The notes under the pieces were generated by a model. It saw nothing but the letters and a program-made list of their open reading frames with translations, did not search any database and had not been told where the DNA came from. Positions 9,238 through 17,909 of a stretch of 64,000 nucleotides of DNA are shown piece after piece. A program made the position numbers and the translations under genes. This stretch comes from Clostridiales bacterium. Its GTDB lineage: Bacteria > Bacillota > Clostridia > TANB77 > CAG-508. Position 1 is the first letter of the stretch; each line of letters starts with the position of its first letter. Where the stretch lies: the NCBI GenBank assembly GCA_003534295.1, contig DPDV01000008.1, positions 13,403 through 77,402 on the forward strand. Reading direction: 5' to 3'.

Positions 9238-9462
9238 TTAACAACATTTTATTTTACAGCATAACAATTGTACAACTCTAATTATAATAAATAGTACAAA
9301 TACTGTTATTAATACTATAAATCCACCTGTTCCTATTACTGTTGCCAATTCTGTTGCTCCGCCTACCAAAACTCCTATTACAAAAGTTAGTAAAATGGAA
9401 ATTATAAATATTACTATATCTATGCAACATCTGAATGCTCTTCTGCAGTTATTTTCTAGCAT
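9238..9462 (-). CDS. Small cysteine-rich two-helix membrane protein
   Basis: A 74-residue protein with a strong ribosome binding site (GAGGAGGT, 8 bp before the ATG). Two hydrophobic stretches (about 14-36 and 42-64) are joined by a Gly/Thr-rich turn. Cysteines cluster only at the two ends (NNCRRAFRCC and LLCCKIKCC), which would place both sets on the same, probably cytoplasmic, face. I do not recognise the family. It has its own terminator downstream, so it may be a single-gene unit. A metal-binding or palmitoyl-like role would be speculation. Confidence 0.6.
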   Translation of the reverse strand: MLENNCRRAFRCCIDIVIFIISILLTFVIGVLVGGATELATVIGTGGFIVLITVFVLFIIIRVVQLLCCKIKCC

Positions 9463-9563
9463 ATTTTCTACCTCCTCAATAGTATTGTTTTTAATACTAT
9501 TAATATATAATATGCTTTCTTCGATTTTATTCTACATTATTTTTGTACTATATATTAAAATAT

Positions 9564-10370
9564 TTATACATATTTTTCAATTTCTAACACTATCTTATCT
9601 TTTTTTGTTCTTGACAAAATTGTGTTTATCTTGAATCTTCCCTTGCCTCTTATTGTAATCATATCTTGTTCTTTTAATAGTTTGGAATTTTTTGTTTCTA
9701 ATTTATGATTTACAAATACCCTCTCTTGCTTTATTATTTCACTTGCTTTCGCTCTTGAACATCTTATACCTTCTGAAACAATGCAATCTAATCTCATTTG
9801 AGGAATTATTACTTGAACTTTCTGAGTTATTGTTTCTATTTCTTCAAGGTCTTTTATATCTTTAATATCTATTTGGCTCTTGCCAAATCTGGTTAATTGT
9901 CCTAAATTTGTAAGCAAATATTCTTCTATTTCTTTTAAAACAATTATATCTGCTCCATCATTTCTAACAAATATATCTCCTACTTTTTCCCTTTTTACTC
10001 CTAATTTTATAATAGCCCCTAAATAATCTCTATGATTATATTCGCCTTTCAATTCATTTGGCAAATTTACGTTCACAATGCTTAATAGTTTTTCTGCAAC
10101 ATCTTCTTTTTTTAATATTCCTTCTAGCTTTTCTGGATATAATATTAAAATTTCTCTTTCTGCTGTCTCACTTCCACCCCAAAAAGTATAATTACTAAAT
10201 TCTATGTTCCTTAGTAAATCTTTTACTAATTCCTTTTGATATAAGTCTAAAAAGTCCGTATTTTCTATAGTATTTCTATTTAATGTAAATTCTATTTTAT
10301 CCATTACTTTAGCCATAAGTATCTTTTCATCTTCATTTGAATATCTATTTAATATTTCTTTTTTGTTCAT
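9564..10370 (-). CDS. ylmH: S4-domain RNA-binding protein YlmH (RqcP2-like)
   Basis: About 268 residues. The middle part carries NHRDYLGAIIKLGVKREKVGDI and the C-terminus an S4 RNA-binding domain (RLDCIVSEGIRCSRAKASEI, then VFVNHKLETKNSKLL), the arrangement of YlmH. In Firmicutes YlmH is known to bind the 50S subunit and act in ribosome-associated quality control, parallel to RqcP. It is usually near divIVA and ftsZ; here it stands alone, divergent from tRNA-Gln. The ATG at 10370 is preferred over an adjacent TTG; the upstream binding site is weak. Confidence 0.87.
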   Translation of the reverse strand: MNKKEILNRYSNEDEKILMAKVMDKIEFTLNRNTIENTDFLDLYQKELVKDLLRNIEFSNYTFWGGSETAEREILILYPEKLEGILKKEDVAEKLLSIVNVNLPNELKGEYNHRDYLGAIIKLGVKREKVGDIFVRNDGADIIVLKEIEEYLLTNLGQLTRFGKSQIDIKDIKDLEEIETITQKVQVIIPQMRLDCIVSEGIRCSRAKASEIIKQERVFVNHKLETKNSKLLKEQDMITIRGKGRFKINTILSRTKKDKIVLEIEKYV

Positions 10371-10452
10371 CAAAATTCCACTCTTTCTATATATAATTAA
10401 TTAATATTACTAAATATTAACTATAATTATAATAACATATCTTGTCAATATA

Positions 10453-10481
10453 TAGACATTTTAATAAAAGTGTGCTATTAT
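10453..10481 (+). promoter_or_regulatory. Promoter of tRNA-Gln
   Basis: TAGACA (10453-10458), a 17-bp spacer and TATTAT (10476-10481), placing the start of transcription about 14 bp before the mature tRNA 5' end. Confidence 0.6.
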
Positions 10482-10501
10482 AGTATACATAGAAAAAACA
10501 T

Positions 10502-10576
10502 TGGGGTATCGCCAAGCGGTAAGGCATCGGACTCTGACTCCGACATTCCTGTGTTCGAATCACAGTACCCCAACCA
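10502..10576 (+). tRNA. tRNA-Gln (anticodon CUG)
   Basis: The cloverleaf is complete: acceptor TGGGGTA (10502-10508) pairs with TACCCCA (10566-10572), anticodon stem TCGGA/TCCGA encloses CTCTGAC with anticodon CTG at 10534-10536 (reads CAG, Gln), the T-arm is CTGTG-TTCGAAT-CACAG, and CCA is encoded. The gene is the integration site of the neighbouring element and remains intact at the left end. The second copy at 20248 holds only the 3' part and is not a gene. Confidence 0.95.
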
Positions 10577-10607
10577 CAAAGCAACTAGTTAATTTGACTA
10601 GTTGCTT
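10532..10607. repeat. attL: left 76-bp direct repeat of the integrated element
   Basis: These 76 bp, from the anticodon loop of tRNA-Gln through most of its terminator hairpin, are identical to 20248-20323. The first differing bases are at 10531 versus 20247 and 10608 versus 20324. The integrase remnant starts just inside, as is typical of tRNA-directed tyrosine integrases. Confidence 0.93.
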
Positions 10608-10613
10608 TGTTTT
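10577..10613 (+). terminator. Terminator of tRNA-Gln
   Basis: A 13-bp perfect stem (CAAAGCAACTAGT, 10577-10589, with 10597-10609) and a T-run follow the CCA end directly. Most of the hairpin is part of the duplicated att core, so a nearly complete copy also precedes the end of eno. Confidence 0.88.
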
Positions 10614-10702
10614 ACAAAACAACTTAAGTCAAAACACTGTTGCTCCTTGTTTCGCGAAAAAAATCGTTCACTGTGTTCACTAACAATTTTTCGCGAGGTA
10701 TA

Positions 10703-11877
10703 TTATTCTGCGAATGTTAAAGTATTTGAAAGAACATTTGCAGACTTATTTTTTGTATCTTTTTCTAAATGGGCATAAATATTAGCAGTAGTAGAATAAG
10801 TAGAATGTCCAAGCCAATCTTGAATTTCTTTCATAGGTATTCCTTTAGCAAGTAAAAGACTAGCACAAGAATGCCTTAATCCATGAAAAGTAATTTTTCT
10901 TAAAACATCTTTATTCTTTTTCATAATCAAAGTAAAATGGTCTGTAACATATTCTGGTCTAAATAATTTGTCAGTAGAATCGACGCATACATAATCTAAA
11001 TATTGTTTATTATAACTGTTTCCACATAATTTTTCATTTTCATCAATTTGTTTCTTGTGTTCTTTTAGAAGAACGATAATCTCATCAACTAATGGTAAAG
11101 TTCTATAACTAGATTGATTTTTAGTTTTATCCTTCAAAAGAATAACTCTTTTATTATCTTTTCTGGTTTCAATGGCTTTGTGTTTGATGGTAATTGTTTT
11201 ATCTTCAAAATTAAATGCATCCCATCTTAAACCTAAAACTTCACTTCTTCGCAATCCATAAAAACTAGCAAGATAAATAACTATTTTTAAAGGATCATCT
11301 TTTATTAAGCTAAAAAGTGTATTAAGTTCAGCCTTAGAATAAAAAGTACCAATATACTGTTCTTTTTTCGGTCTTTCAATTTTATCAGCAGGATTACTTA
11401 ATATTAAGTCTAATTTTAGAGCAGTTTGCAATGATTTTCTTATAACATTATGATAATGTAATACTGTATTTCCGGTTAATTTTTTTCATATAAAGTAGTA
11501 TAAAATTCTTGAATATGAACAGGTTTTAAATCTTTAAGTAGTAATTATTCATCTTCAAAATAATCGCAAATTTTATTCACTATAACTTTATAAGAATCAT
11601 AAGTGTTTTCTTCAATAGTATTTTTAATATCTAGCAACCATTCTTTAAGATATAAAGTAAATAATTTTTTATTGTTCTTTGATGTAGTACAATTAATAGT
11701 TTCTTTAAAATCTGCTAAAATTTCTTGCATTTTTTGATTTGCTAAACGTTTATTATTACCTTTTTCAGATAGTCCTGTTGAAACCCATTTTTGTTTTCTT
11801 TTACCATTAATATCTTTATAATTTAAAACAACTTGATAAATATTATTTTTTATTTGTAGGCTTGCTGTTATATTCAT
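10703..11877 (-). pseudogene. Tyrosine recombinase (phage/ICE-type integrase), inactivated
   Basis: The N-terminal piece (11545-11877, 110 residues) holds the AP2-like arm-binding part (YQVVLNYKDINGKRKQKWVS) and the start of the SAM-like core-binding domain. The C-terminal piece (10703-11431) holds the catalytic domain with the Arg in ASFYGLRRSEVLGLRW, HGLRHSCASLLL (H-x-x-R), GHSTYSTTANIYAH (H/W region and Tyr). Between them an in-frame TAA follows YFEDE at 11545, then LLLKDLKPVHIQEFYTTLYEK continues in the same frame until one missing A in an A-run near 11487 shifts the frame. Both lesions would have to be repaired for activity. It would have integrated the element into tRNA-Gln. Confidence 0.9.
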
Positions 11878-11902
11878 TAAAACTCCTTTCTTTTCTCATA
11901 AC

Positions 11903-11965
11903 AGACTAGATTTAACCTACTATTGATATTGGTATAATACCATGTTTATAACTTTAAATCCAGTC
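11903..11965. repeat. Long inverted repeat between integrase and excisionase-like gene
   Basis: AGACTAGATTTAA near 11903 pairs imperfectly with TTAAATCCAGTCT ending near 11965, and TGGTATAATACCA lies inside. It has no T-run in either direction, so it is more likely a protein-binding or structural site than a terminator. Confidence 0.4.
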
Positions 11966-12177
11966 TATATTTCATTTTGATTTGTTAAATATGCTATAAC
12001 ATTTCTTTTTGGTATTTTGTATTGTCTACCAACTTTAAGTGCTTTTATTGTTTTATTTCGTACTAATCTATAAGCAAGAGTTATACCAATTCCAAGCATT
12101 TCCTTTAATTGATTGATATTTACTAAATCTGGATATGAAGTAAACATCATTTCATAATTTTCTTTAATACTTCCCAT
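11965..12177 (-). CDS. Excisionase-like HTH protein
   Basis: A 70-residue protein with AAGGAG 9 bp before its ATG. LVNINQLKEMLGIGITLAYR followed by ALKVGRQYKIPKRNVIAYL fits the winged HTH_17/excisionase family, in which a MerR-like helix is followed by a wing with a conserved G-R-x-x-R/K-I. These proteins sit next to tyrosine integrases and direct excision, or act as regulators. It is the only intact mobility-associated gene in the element. Confidence 0.75.
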   Translation of the reverse strand: MGSIKENYEMMFTSYPDLVNINQLKEMLGIGITLAYRLVRNKTIKALKVGRQYKIPKRNVIAYLTNQNEI

Positions 12178-12244
12178 AGGGCAGATCTCCTTTCTTTAAA
12201 ATTTAAAATAAAAAAGACTTATTAAACAATTTTAATAAATCTCA

Positions 12245-12707
12245 TTAATAACTATAAACACATCTATTTTTATATTTCTGTGCAGGTATTTTAATATTCA
12301 TATTTACTGATTTTGGAACATCAAATCCAACTTTCAATTTTCTATCTATTACTAAGTTTCCTTTATTATTAGTATGATAAGCAGATGAATTCCATTTTAC
12401 AAAAACATAATTTGAAATGTTACTATTACTAAACGATAGTTACATTGAATCTTGAATTTGTTGTGCTATCATTTGCTCGTAACTGTTGTCATCTTTCTTT
12501 GGTCTATTATAAGTTTTAAAATATTCTTGTAAATAAATTTTTCTATTTTCAGAATTTTCTTTTTTGCGTTTTTCTTTTTCTTCTTTATTTCTTTGTTCTT
12601 ACTACCTTTGAAACATATTGAGTAGTAGTACCAACAATTCCTGCTATTTTATTTTGTTTCAAATGTTGATTATAATATAAATCTAAAATCTTCTCTTTAT
12701 TACTCAT
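12245..12707 (-). pseudogene. HTH-containing element protein, inactivated
   Basis: The gene has a strong ribosome binding site (AGAAGGAGG) and starts MSNKEKILDLYYNQ with a sigma-70-like helix-turn-helix (NKIAGIVGTTTQYVSKV). The frame then shifts near 12600, resumes as NKEEKEKRKKENSENRKIYL, meets a TAA after QQIQDS, and continues as LSFSNSNISNYVFVKWNSSA to KYKNRCVYSY and a stop at 12245. Reassembled it would be about 150 residues. I recognise only the HTH; the function is unknown. It reads divergently from the intact plus-strand cargo. Confidence 0.6.
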
Positions 12708-12760
12708 ATTCATTTAGCCTCCTTCTATGGTTGATTTTTTGTTTGTAAAATTTTTGACAT

Positions 12761-12779
12761 AAGTATCCTATAGGAACTT
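12761..12779. promoter_or_regulatory. Possible operator palindrome
   Basis: AAGTATCCTATAGGAACTT is a near-perfect palindrome between the divergent HTH pseudogene and the zinc-finger-like gene, some 30 bp before the promoter at 12810. An HTH protein of the element could have bound it; no direct evidence. Confidence 0.3.
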
Positions 12780-12809
12780 ACATTTTATAATTAACTTTTT
12801 ATTTCATTG

Positions 12810-12838
12810 TTGACATTTTTTACTATATGTTGTATTAT
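12810..12838 (+). promoter_or_regulatory. Promoter of the zinc-finger-like cargo gene
   Basis: TTGACA (12810-12815), a 17-bp spacer and TATTAT (12833-12838), followed by a leader of about 105 nt to the ATG at 12952. Confidence 0.7.
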
Positions 12839-12951
12839 AATATTGTGAAAAATCTTACAATGAAATTTGATATTGTTGTCATATAATCATAATTTATATT
12901 TGTCAATACAATTTTAAATGTTTTACTAAAATTTTTTTGGAGGAAATAGAA

Positions 12952-14082
12952 ATGAAAGAGTTACCTTCACATTTAGTATCAGAAGATTTTTATATATGGT
13001 TTAATATAAAGGAAAAAGAAGAATATTACTCAACACCATTATATTTATATAATGTACTGAGAAAAGATACAGACAAAGAAAATGATGAAGAAAAGACGAG
13101 AGATGAAACAAGAGTATATTTAAAGTTGGAAAAAGATATTTCTAAAACAAAATTAAATAGAAAAAAGGAAATTATAAAACATCCTTCAACTATTTATATT
13201 CATTATGCAGAAAGTATAGGAATGTTACTAATTAATTTTTTAAATGCTGACTTTTCTTCTTTTGCATCTGCATATAATACTTTCTTTTATGCCTATGGTT
13301 TTGAACTTATAAAAGAATATGTACCTTACATATATTCGAAAAATGATGAATTTATAACAGATATAGAATTTATGGATATGTTAGAAGATATTTATAATAC
13401 ATGTTTAGATGATTTATTAGAATGGCAAGATAATTTTAGAAAATGTGTAGATTTTGTATATAACTTAAATGGAAATGAAGAATATAAGGAACAGTCTATA
13501 TCTTCAAAGTTTGTTGCATACGCAATAAAAAACGATATTTATACATATTCTCAAGATGTGGAAGTAATTTTAGACAATTATATAAATATACATAATCGTC
13601 ATCACAATGAGAGTATTGAACATTTGATGAAAGGTATTGAAGATAAAAACCCAAACTTAGAATTGCATAATGTTTATACAAGTACAAAATTAAGAAGTAT
13701 TTGCTTTACAATATTAGATCAACTTGTAAGACAAGAAAATCTACCAATTAAAACTTGCCAAATTTGTGGTAGGTACTTTATTCCAACATTTAGGCAAAAT
13801 GAAATATATTGTGATTTACCCAATGTTGATGGTAGTGCAACTTGTAGAGAAAAAGGTGCAACTATAAATTATAAAAAGAATTTGGAGAGTGTTCCTGCTT
13901 TAGGTTTATATAGAAAGATGTATCAACAGAAGGTTATGGTGGTTTATAGGAATAAAGAAGATAAAAAGATAAAGAAAGATTTTGATAAATGGAAAAAGGA
14001 AGCACAAGATAAAATTAAGCTATTTAAGCAAGGTAAACTTGAAGAAGATAAATTATATAATTGGATGATTGAGAATAAATAA
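12952..14082 (+). CDS. Cargo protein with C-terminal zinc-ribbon-like motif (DUF6076-like)
   Basis: About 376 residues. A TTG five codons earlier overlaps the binding site GGAGG, so the ATG at 12952, 8 bp after it, is the start. The first 260 residues are acidic/aromatic and probably helical with no motif I recognise. The C-terminus has CQICGRYFIPTFRQNEIYCD, then SATCREKGA, i.e. C-x2-C...C...C spaced as in a zinc ribbon, followed by a Lys-rich helix. This pattern resembles DUF6076 proteins of Firmicutes, whose role is unknown. The base composition matches the AT-rich host, unlike leuS. Cargo of the element. Confidence 0.6.
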   Translation: MKELPSHLVSEDFYIWFNIKEKEEYYSTPLYLYNVLRKDTDKENDEEKTRDETRVYLKLEKDISKTKLNRKKEIIKHPSTIYIHYAESIGMLLINFLNADFSSFASAYNTFFYAYGFELIKEYVPYIYSKNDEFITDIEFMDMLEDIYNTCLDDLLEWQDNFRKCVDFVYNLNGNEEYKEQSISSKFVAYAIKNDIYTYSQDVEVILDNYINIHNRHHNESIEHLMKGIEDKNPNLELHNVYTSTKLRSICFTILDQLVRQENLPIKTCQICGRYFIPTFRQNEIYCDLPNVDGSATCREKGATINYKKNLESVPALGLYRKMYQQKVMVVYRNKEDKKIKKDFDKWKKEAQDKIKLFKQGKLEEDKLYNWMIENK

Positions 14083-14171
14083 TATAAATATCATATATAA
14101 TGTGTTTTACAAAAGTACAATTATATGATATATTAATATTATTAATTTTATAAATTGTAAAGAGGATAAAT

Positions 14172-14924
14172 ATGAGTTTAATAGATTCTTATGATGAGAG
14201 TGAAGAAGTTGTTAAGGCTGAAATTTTAACTAGAGGACAAAAAGAACTCCCAAAAACTGCAATTGTTTGCTTTAAAAAAGAGTTGATAGATGTTGTGAAG
14301 AATAAAGAGGAATTTGAAGAATATAGTGAGATTAATGTATGTGGTGAGGAAATTAAAATATATAAAACTCAAATTGGTAAAGAAAGTGTTATTTTATATA
14401 GAACTTTAGTTGGAGGTCCGGCAACAACTTCAATGATGGAAGAAATTCATGCTAGAGGAGTTGAAAATTTTATATTCTTTGGATCTTGTGGGGAACTTAT
14501 CTCAGATATGAAAAAAGGAGCATTTATTATACCAACAGAAGCATATAGAGATGAGGGAACAAGTTACCATTATATGCCAGTATCAGATTTTGTAAAAGTA
14601 AAAACAGCAACACGATTAGAAGAAATTTTTAAGAAGAAAAATATTAATTATGAGTTAACAAAAACATGGACTACGGATGCTTTATATAAAGAAACTAGAA
14701 ATAAAATAAAAAAAAGGATAAAAAGTGGTTGTAAGGTTGTAGAGATGGAATGTGCATCTGTCATGGCTGTGGCAAATTCAAGAAATATTAATGCTTATCA
14801 GTTTTTATATTCAGATGATACACTTGTTGGAGAAGCTTGGGATATAAGAACTTTAAAAGAGGATAGAAGTTTTATATTAAAAGAGTGTTTGAAGATTGCT
14901 ACTGAAATTGTTAAAGAAATATAA
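14172..14924 (+). CDS. Nucleoside phosphorylase (PNP/UDP family)
   Basis: A 250-residue protein with an AGAGG site before its ATG. The family signatures are GGPATTSMMEEIHARGVENF, FFGSCGELISDMKKGAFIIP, the Glu-Met-Glu nucleoside-binding motif in VVEMECASVMAVA, and YSDDTLVGEAWD near the end. This class cleaves purine or uridine nucleosides with phosphate to give the base and a sugar phosphate. The exact substrate cannot be read from the sequence. It follows the zinc-finger-like gene by 90 bp and has its own terminator, so it is cargo. Such enzymes are common in mobile elements, sometimes with a defence or nucleotide-salvage role; that is inference. Confidence 0.8.
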   Translation: MSLIDSYDESEEVVKAEILTRGQKELPKTAIVCFKKELIDVVKNKEEFEEYSEINVCGEEIKIYKTQIGKESVILYRTLVGGPATTSMMEEIHARGVENFIFFGSCGELISDMKKGAFIIPTEAYRDEGTSYHYMPVSDFVKVKTATRLEEIFKKKNINYELTKTWTTDALYKETRNKIKKRIKSGCKVVEMECASVMAVANSRNINAYQFLYSDDTLVGEAWDIRTLKEDRSFILKECLKIATEIVKEI

Positions 14925-14928
14925 TGAA

Positions 14929-14971
14929 TTAAAAAGTTAATTTGATTTATCAAATTAACTTTTTAATTTTT
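14929..14971 (+). terminator. Terminator of the nucleoside phosphorylase gene
   Basis: A 17-bp inverted repeat (14929-14945 with 14950-14966) with loop TTTA and a following T-run, starting 5 bp after the stop codon. Confidence 0.8.
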
Positions 14972-15015
14972 ACTATGTTGAAATATGACTAATAATACAA
15001 TATCGCAAAAAACAA

Positions 15016-15044
15016 TTGACATAATATAAAATGAGTGATATAAT
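15016..15044 (+). promoter_or_regulatory. Consensus promoter of the leuS leader unit
   Basis: TTGACA (15016-15021), exactly 17 bp, TATAAT (15039-15044). This is the full sigma-A consensus. Transcription would start near 15051, about 400 nt before the leuS ATG. Confidence 0.85.
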
Positions 15045-15212
15045 ATAAACGCTATTAGTATAATATTATAATTGTGCTTATGTGAAAATTCACAATGGCA
15101 GAACCAAAAATTTTTACAATGAGGTTGAAAATTATAAGCTTGTATTAATATGTACATTGAAAATTTAATATGTATGTCGAAAAACATTAAAAACCAAATG
15201 GAGGGAAAAATC

Positions 15213-15341
15213 ATGAAGAAAATCCTTTTGCTGGACGCGATCTCTTTCCAGGTTGATCCGAACGACGAAATTTGGAGATATGAAAACGTTGCTCAAATCA
15301 AGTACGCAGCGAAAAGGGAGAACTCAAGAATCATCGTTTAG
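15213..15341 (+). CDS. 42-codon leader ORF upstream of leuS
   Basis: ATG at 15213 has a strong binding site (GGAGGG, 7 bp away). The peptide starts MKKILLLDAISFQ, with three consecutive leucine codons (CTT TTG CTG) at positions 5-7, and ends in a basic stretch. Its composition (GAC, GCG, AAC, TTC codons) matches leuS, not the host, so it probably arrived with it. A Leu run in a short ORF ahead of a leucyl-tRNA synthetase suggests a leader peptide that senses charged tRNA-Leu. However, no terminator/antiterminator pair is evident in the 108 nt to leuS. A small cargo protein is the alternative. Confidence 0.5.
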   Translation: MKKILLLDAISFQVDPNDEIWRYENVAQIKYAAKRENSRIIV

Positions 15342-15449
15342 CAACCGAGATTTTGTATCACATTTGTGTACAGGAAATCCTTTACAAAAACGGTAATAAT
15401 GAGACTTTAACCTTTAGCTTGAACAATCTTATCTGAATGGAGGTATCTT

Positions 15450-17876
15450 ATGAATATCGAGAAAATTAAGCAGATTGAAAAATTTGCAAAAGACAAGTGG
15501 GAGAGAGAAAGGCTTTCGGCCTTTGACCATTCCAAGATGGGAAAGAAACTCTATGTCATGGATATGTTTTCTTATCCTTCTGGCGCTAAGCTTCATCTGG
15601 GCCATTGGTTCAACTTTGGCTTAGTAGATAGCTATGCTCGGTTCAAAAAGATGCAGGGCTTTAATGTGTTTCAACCCATGGGTTTTGATGCATTCGGACT
15701 CCCTGCTGAGAACTATGCAATAAAGACCGGAACTCATCCTTATGACAGCACCATGAAGAATATCGAAGTTATGCGTGGTCAGCTGAAAGAGATGGGCGGA
15801 ATGTTCGACTGGTCTAATGAGGTTGTGACATGTGATCCAGAATACTATAAGTGGACCCAGTGGGTTTTCTGTGAGCTGTACAAAAGAGGTCTTGCTTACA
15901 AGAAAGCCGCACCCGCAAATTGGTGCCCGTCCTGCCAGACTGTTCTTGCAAGAGAACAGGTAAAGCAGGGCAAGTGCGAAAGATGTGGCTCTGATGTCCA
16001 CATTAAGAATATGAATCAGTGGTTTCTCAAGATTACTGATTATGCAGAAGAACTGCTTACCGGTCTTGATGGTCTGGACTGGCCTGAGAAAACGAAGGCT
16101 ATGCAGAGAAATTGGATTGGTAAGTCTGAAGGTTCCTCTGTAATCTTCAAAAATGATGTGGTTGGGGATCTTGAGATCTTCACCACTCGCCCGGATACCG
16201 TTTTTGGTGTGACTTATATTGTTATGGCTCCCGAACATGAGCTTGTTAACAAGCTTGTTACTGCAGAACATGCAGAGGAAGTCGAAGCATATGTGAGAAA
16301 CACCGAGAGAATGACAGAAATCGAACGTCAGAGTACTTCTCATGAAAAGACAGGTGTATTTACTGGCTCATATGCAGAGAATCCTGTGACTGGTAAGAAG
16401 GTCCAGATTTGGATTTCTGACTATGTACTGGAAAGCTATGGAACCGGAATCGTTATGGCAGTTCCTGCACACGATGATCGTGATTACGAGTTTGCTACCA
16501 AGTACGGGCTTGAAATTGTACCTGTTATTGATGCATTTGAACCCGATAACCATTGCGCATATACCGGTGAAGGAAAAATGATTAATTCTGCCTTCCTTGA
16601 TGGTATGAGTGTTGAAGAGGCTAAGTCGGCAATTGTTGATTATCTGTCTATCAACGGCGTTGGAGGTAAAAAGGTTACATATCGTTTGAGAGACTGGCTG
16701 ATTTCTCGTCAAAGATACTGGGGAGCACCTATCCCGATTATCTACTGTGATGATTGCGGAGAAGTTCTTGTTCCTGATGAACAGCTTCCTGTGCTTCTCC
16801 CGTATGATGTGGATTTCAAACCAGATGGCGAATCTCCTTTGGCAAGATGCGAAAGCTTTGTGAAAACTGTTTGTCCTTGCTGTGGTAAGGAAGCAAGACG
16901 CGAAGTGGACACCATGGATACTTTCATGTGTTCCTCTTGGTATATGCTGAGATATCCTGATGCAAGAAATGACAAGCAGGCATTTGACCCAGATTTTATC
17001 AATCAGATGCTTCCTGTTGACAAGTATGTCGGTGGTGCAGAGCATAGTTGTATGCATCTTATATATGCAAGATTCGTAACAAAGGTTCTCAGAGATGCTG
17101 GTTATCTCAAATTTGATGAACCATTTACCTCTCTGGTTCACCAGGGTACCATTCTTGGCCCTGATGGTCAGAAGATGAGTAAGTCCAAGGGAAACACTGT
17201 TTCTCCGGATGAGTACATTGATAAGTTCGGTTCTGATGTATTCAGAACCTACCTGATGTTTGGTTTCAATTACACTGAGGGTGGTCCATGGTCTGAAAGT
17301 GGTATTGCATCAATTCAGAAGTATTACGACAGAGTCGACAGGATTTTCGAGAAATACTTGAGAATTGAGAAGCTTGAGGATATCTGCGAAGATGAGGAAA
17401 TTAAGCTTTTGATTGCAGTGAATTCCACTATCGATAAAATTACCAACGGTCTTGATACCTTCCAGTTCAACACAACAATCGCGAGAATGATGGAGCTGTT
17501 CAGCAACATTAGATCCTATCTTGACACTGGCAGAAATTCTAAGATTCTTATCGATGTCATGGAAAATGTAACCAAGTTGATGGCTCCGGAAGCACCGCAC
17601 CTGGCTGAATACTACTGGGAATCTTTAGGACATACATGTAGCATTTTCAAGGAAAAATGGCCTGAAGTTGATGAAAAAATCGGAATGTATGCAAATATCA
17701 ATATTCCGGTTCAGATCAACTCCAAGAATATCACCGTGCTAAATGTCAAGAAGGATATCAGCAAGGAAGAAATTCAGAAAATGGCTATGGACTATGTTAA
17801 TGCAAAGCTCAACGGGTGCGAAATCAAGAAAGTGATTTTCGTTCCTAACAGAATCATAAACTTCGTTGTAAAATGA
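15450..17876 (+). CDS. leuS: Leucyl-tRNA synthetase, horizontally acquired cargo
   Basis: A full-length class Ia synthetase of 808 residues that charges tRNA-Leu. It has HLGHW in the HIGH position, a four-Cys zinc knuckle (CPSCQTVLAREQVKQGKCERCG), the CP1 editing domain with TTRPDTVFGVTY and VPAHDDRDYEFA (catalytic Asp kept), SWYMLRYPD and KMSKSKGNTVSP. The last 60 residues deviate from the usual VNGKxRG motif (VQINSKNITVLNV). GGAGG precedes the ATG by 7 bp. The gene uses many G/C-ending codons (CTG, GAC, AAG) and is far richer in GC than every neighbour, a strong sign of transfer. As element cargo it is likely a second LeuRS; a role in resistance to a LeuRS inhibitor is plausible but unproven. 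Confidence 0.95.
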   Translation: MNIEKIKQIEKFAKDKWERERLSAFDHSKMGKKLYVMDMFSYPSGAKLHLGHWFNFGLVDSYARFKKMQGFNVFQPMGFDAFGLPAENYAIKTGTHPYDSTMKNIEVMRGQLKEMGGMFDWSNEVVTCDPEYYKWTQWVFCELYKRGLAYKKAAPANWCPSCQTVLAREQVKQGKCERCGSDVHIKNMNQWFLKITDYAEELLTGLDGLDWPEKTKAMQRNWIGKSEGSSVIFKNDVVGDLEIFTTRPDTVFGVTYIVMAPEHELVNKLVTAEHAEEVEAYVRNTERMTEIERQSTSHEKTGVFTGSYAENPVTGKKVQIWISDYVLESYGTGIVMAVPAHDDRDYEFATKYGLEIVPVIDAFEPDNHCAYTGEGKMINSAFLDGMSVEEAKSAIVDYLSINGVGGKKVTYRLRDWLISRQRYWGAPIPIIYCDDCGEVLVPDEQLPVLLPYDVDFKPDGESPLARCESFVKTVCPCCGKEARREVDTMDTFMCSSWYMLRYPDARNDKQAFDPDFINQMLPVDKYVGGAEHSCMHLIYARFVTKVLRDAGYLKFDEPFTSLVHQGTILGPDGQKMSKSKGNTVSPDEYIDKFGSDVFRTYLMFGFNYTEGGPWSESGIASIQKYYDRVDRIFEKYLRIEKLEDICEDEEIKLLIAVNSTIDKITNGLDTFQFNTTIARMMELFSNIRSYLDTGRNSKILIDVMENVTKLMAPEAPHLAEYYWESLGHTCSIFKEKWPEVDEKIGMYANINIPVQINSKNITVLNVKKDISKEEIQKMAMDYVNAKLNGCEIKKVIFVPNRIINFVVK

Positions 17877-17909
17877 GAAAGTGATTTTGTTGTAACAAAA
17901 CAGCGACTA

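Noticed and set aside
10501..10683. A 60-codon ORF over tRNA-Gln
   Set aside because: It begins at the tRNA 5' end and reads through the tRNA and its terminator; no binding site.
12761..12779. FRT-like recombination site
   Set aside because: AAGTATCCTATAGGAACTT resembles an FRT half only in a few bases and no matching recombinase or second half-site is present; an operator is more likely.
15342..15449. A T-box riboswitch before leuS
   Set aside because: No AGGGTGG...ACCGCG motif, no specifier loop and no terminator were found.
15621..17141. Long antisense ORFs within leuS
   Set aside because: The GC-rich, codon-biased sense gene leaves open antisense frames; they lack binding sites and recognisable domains.
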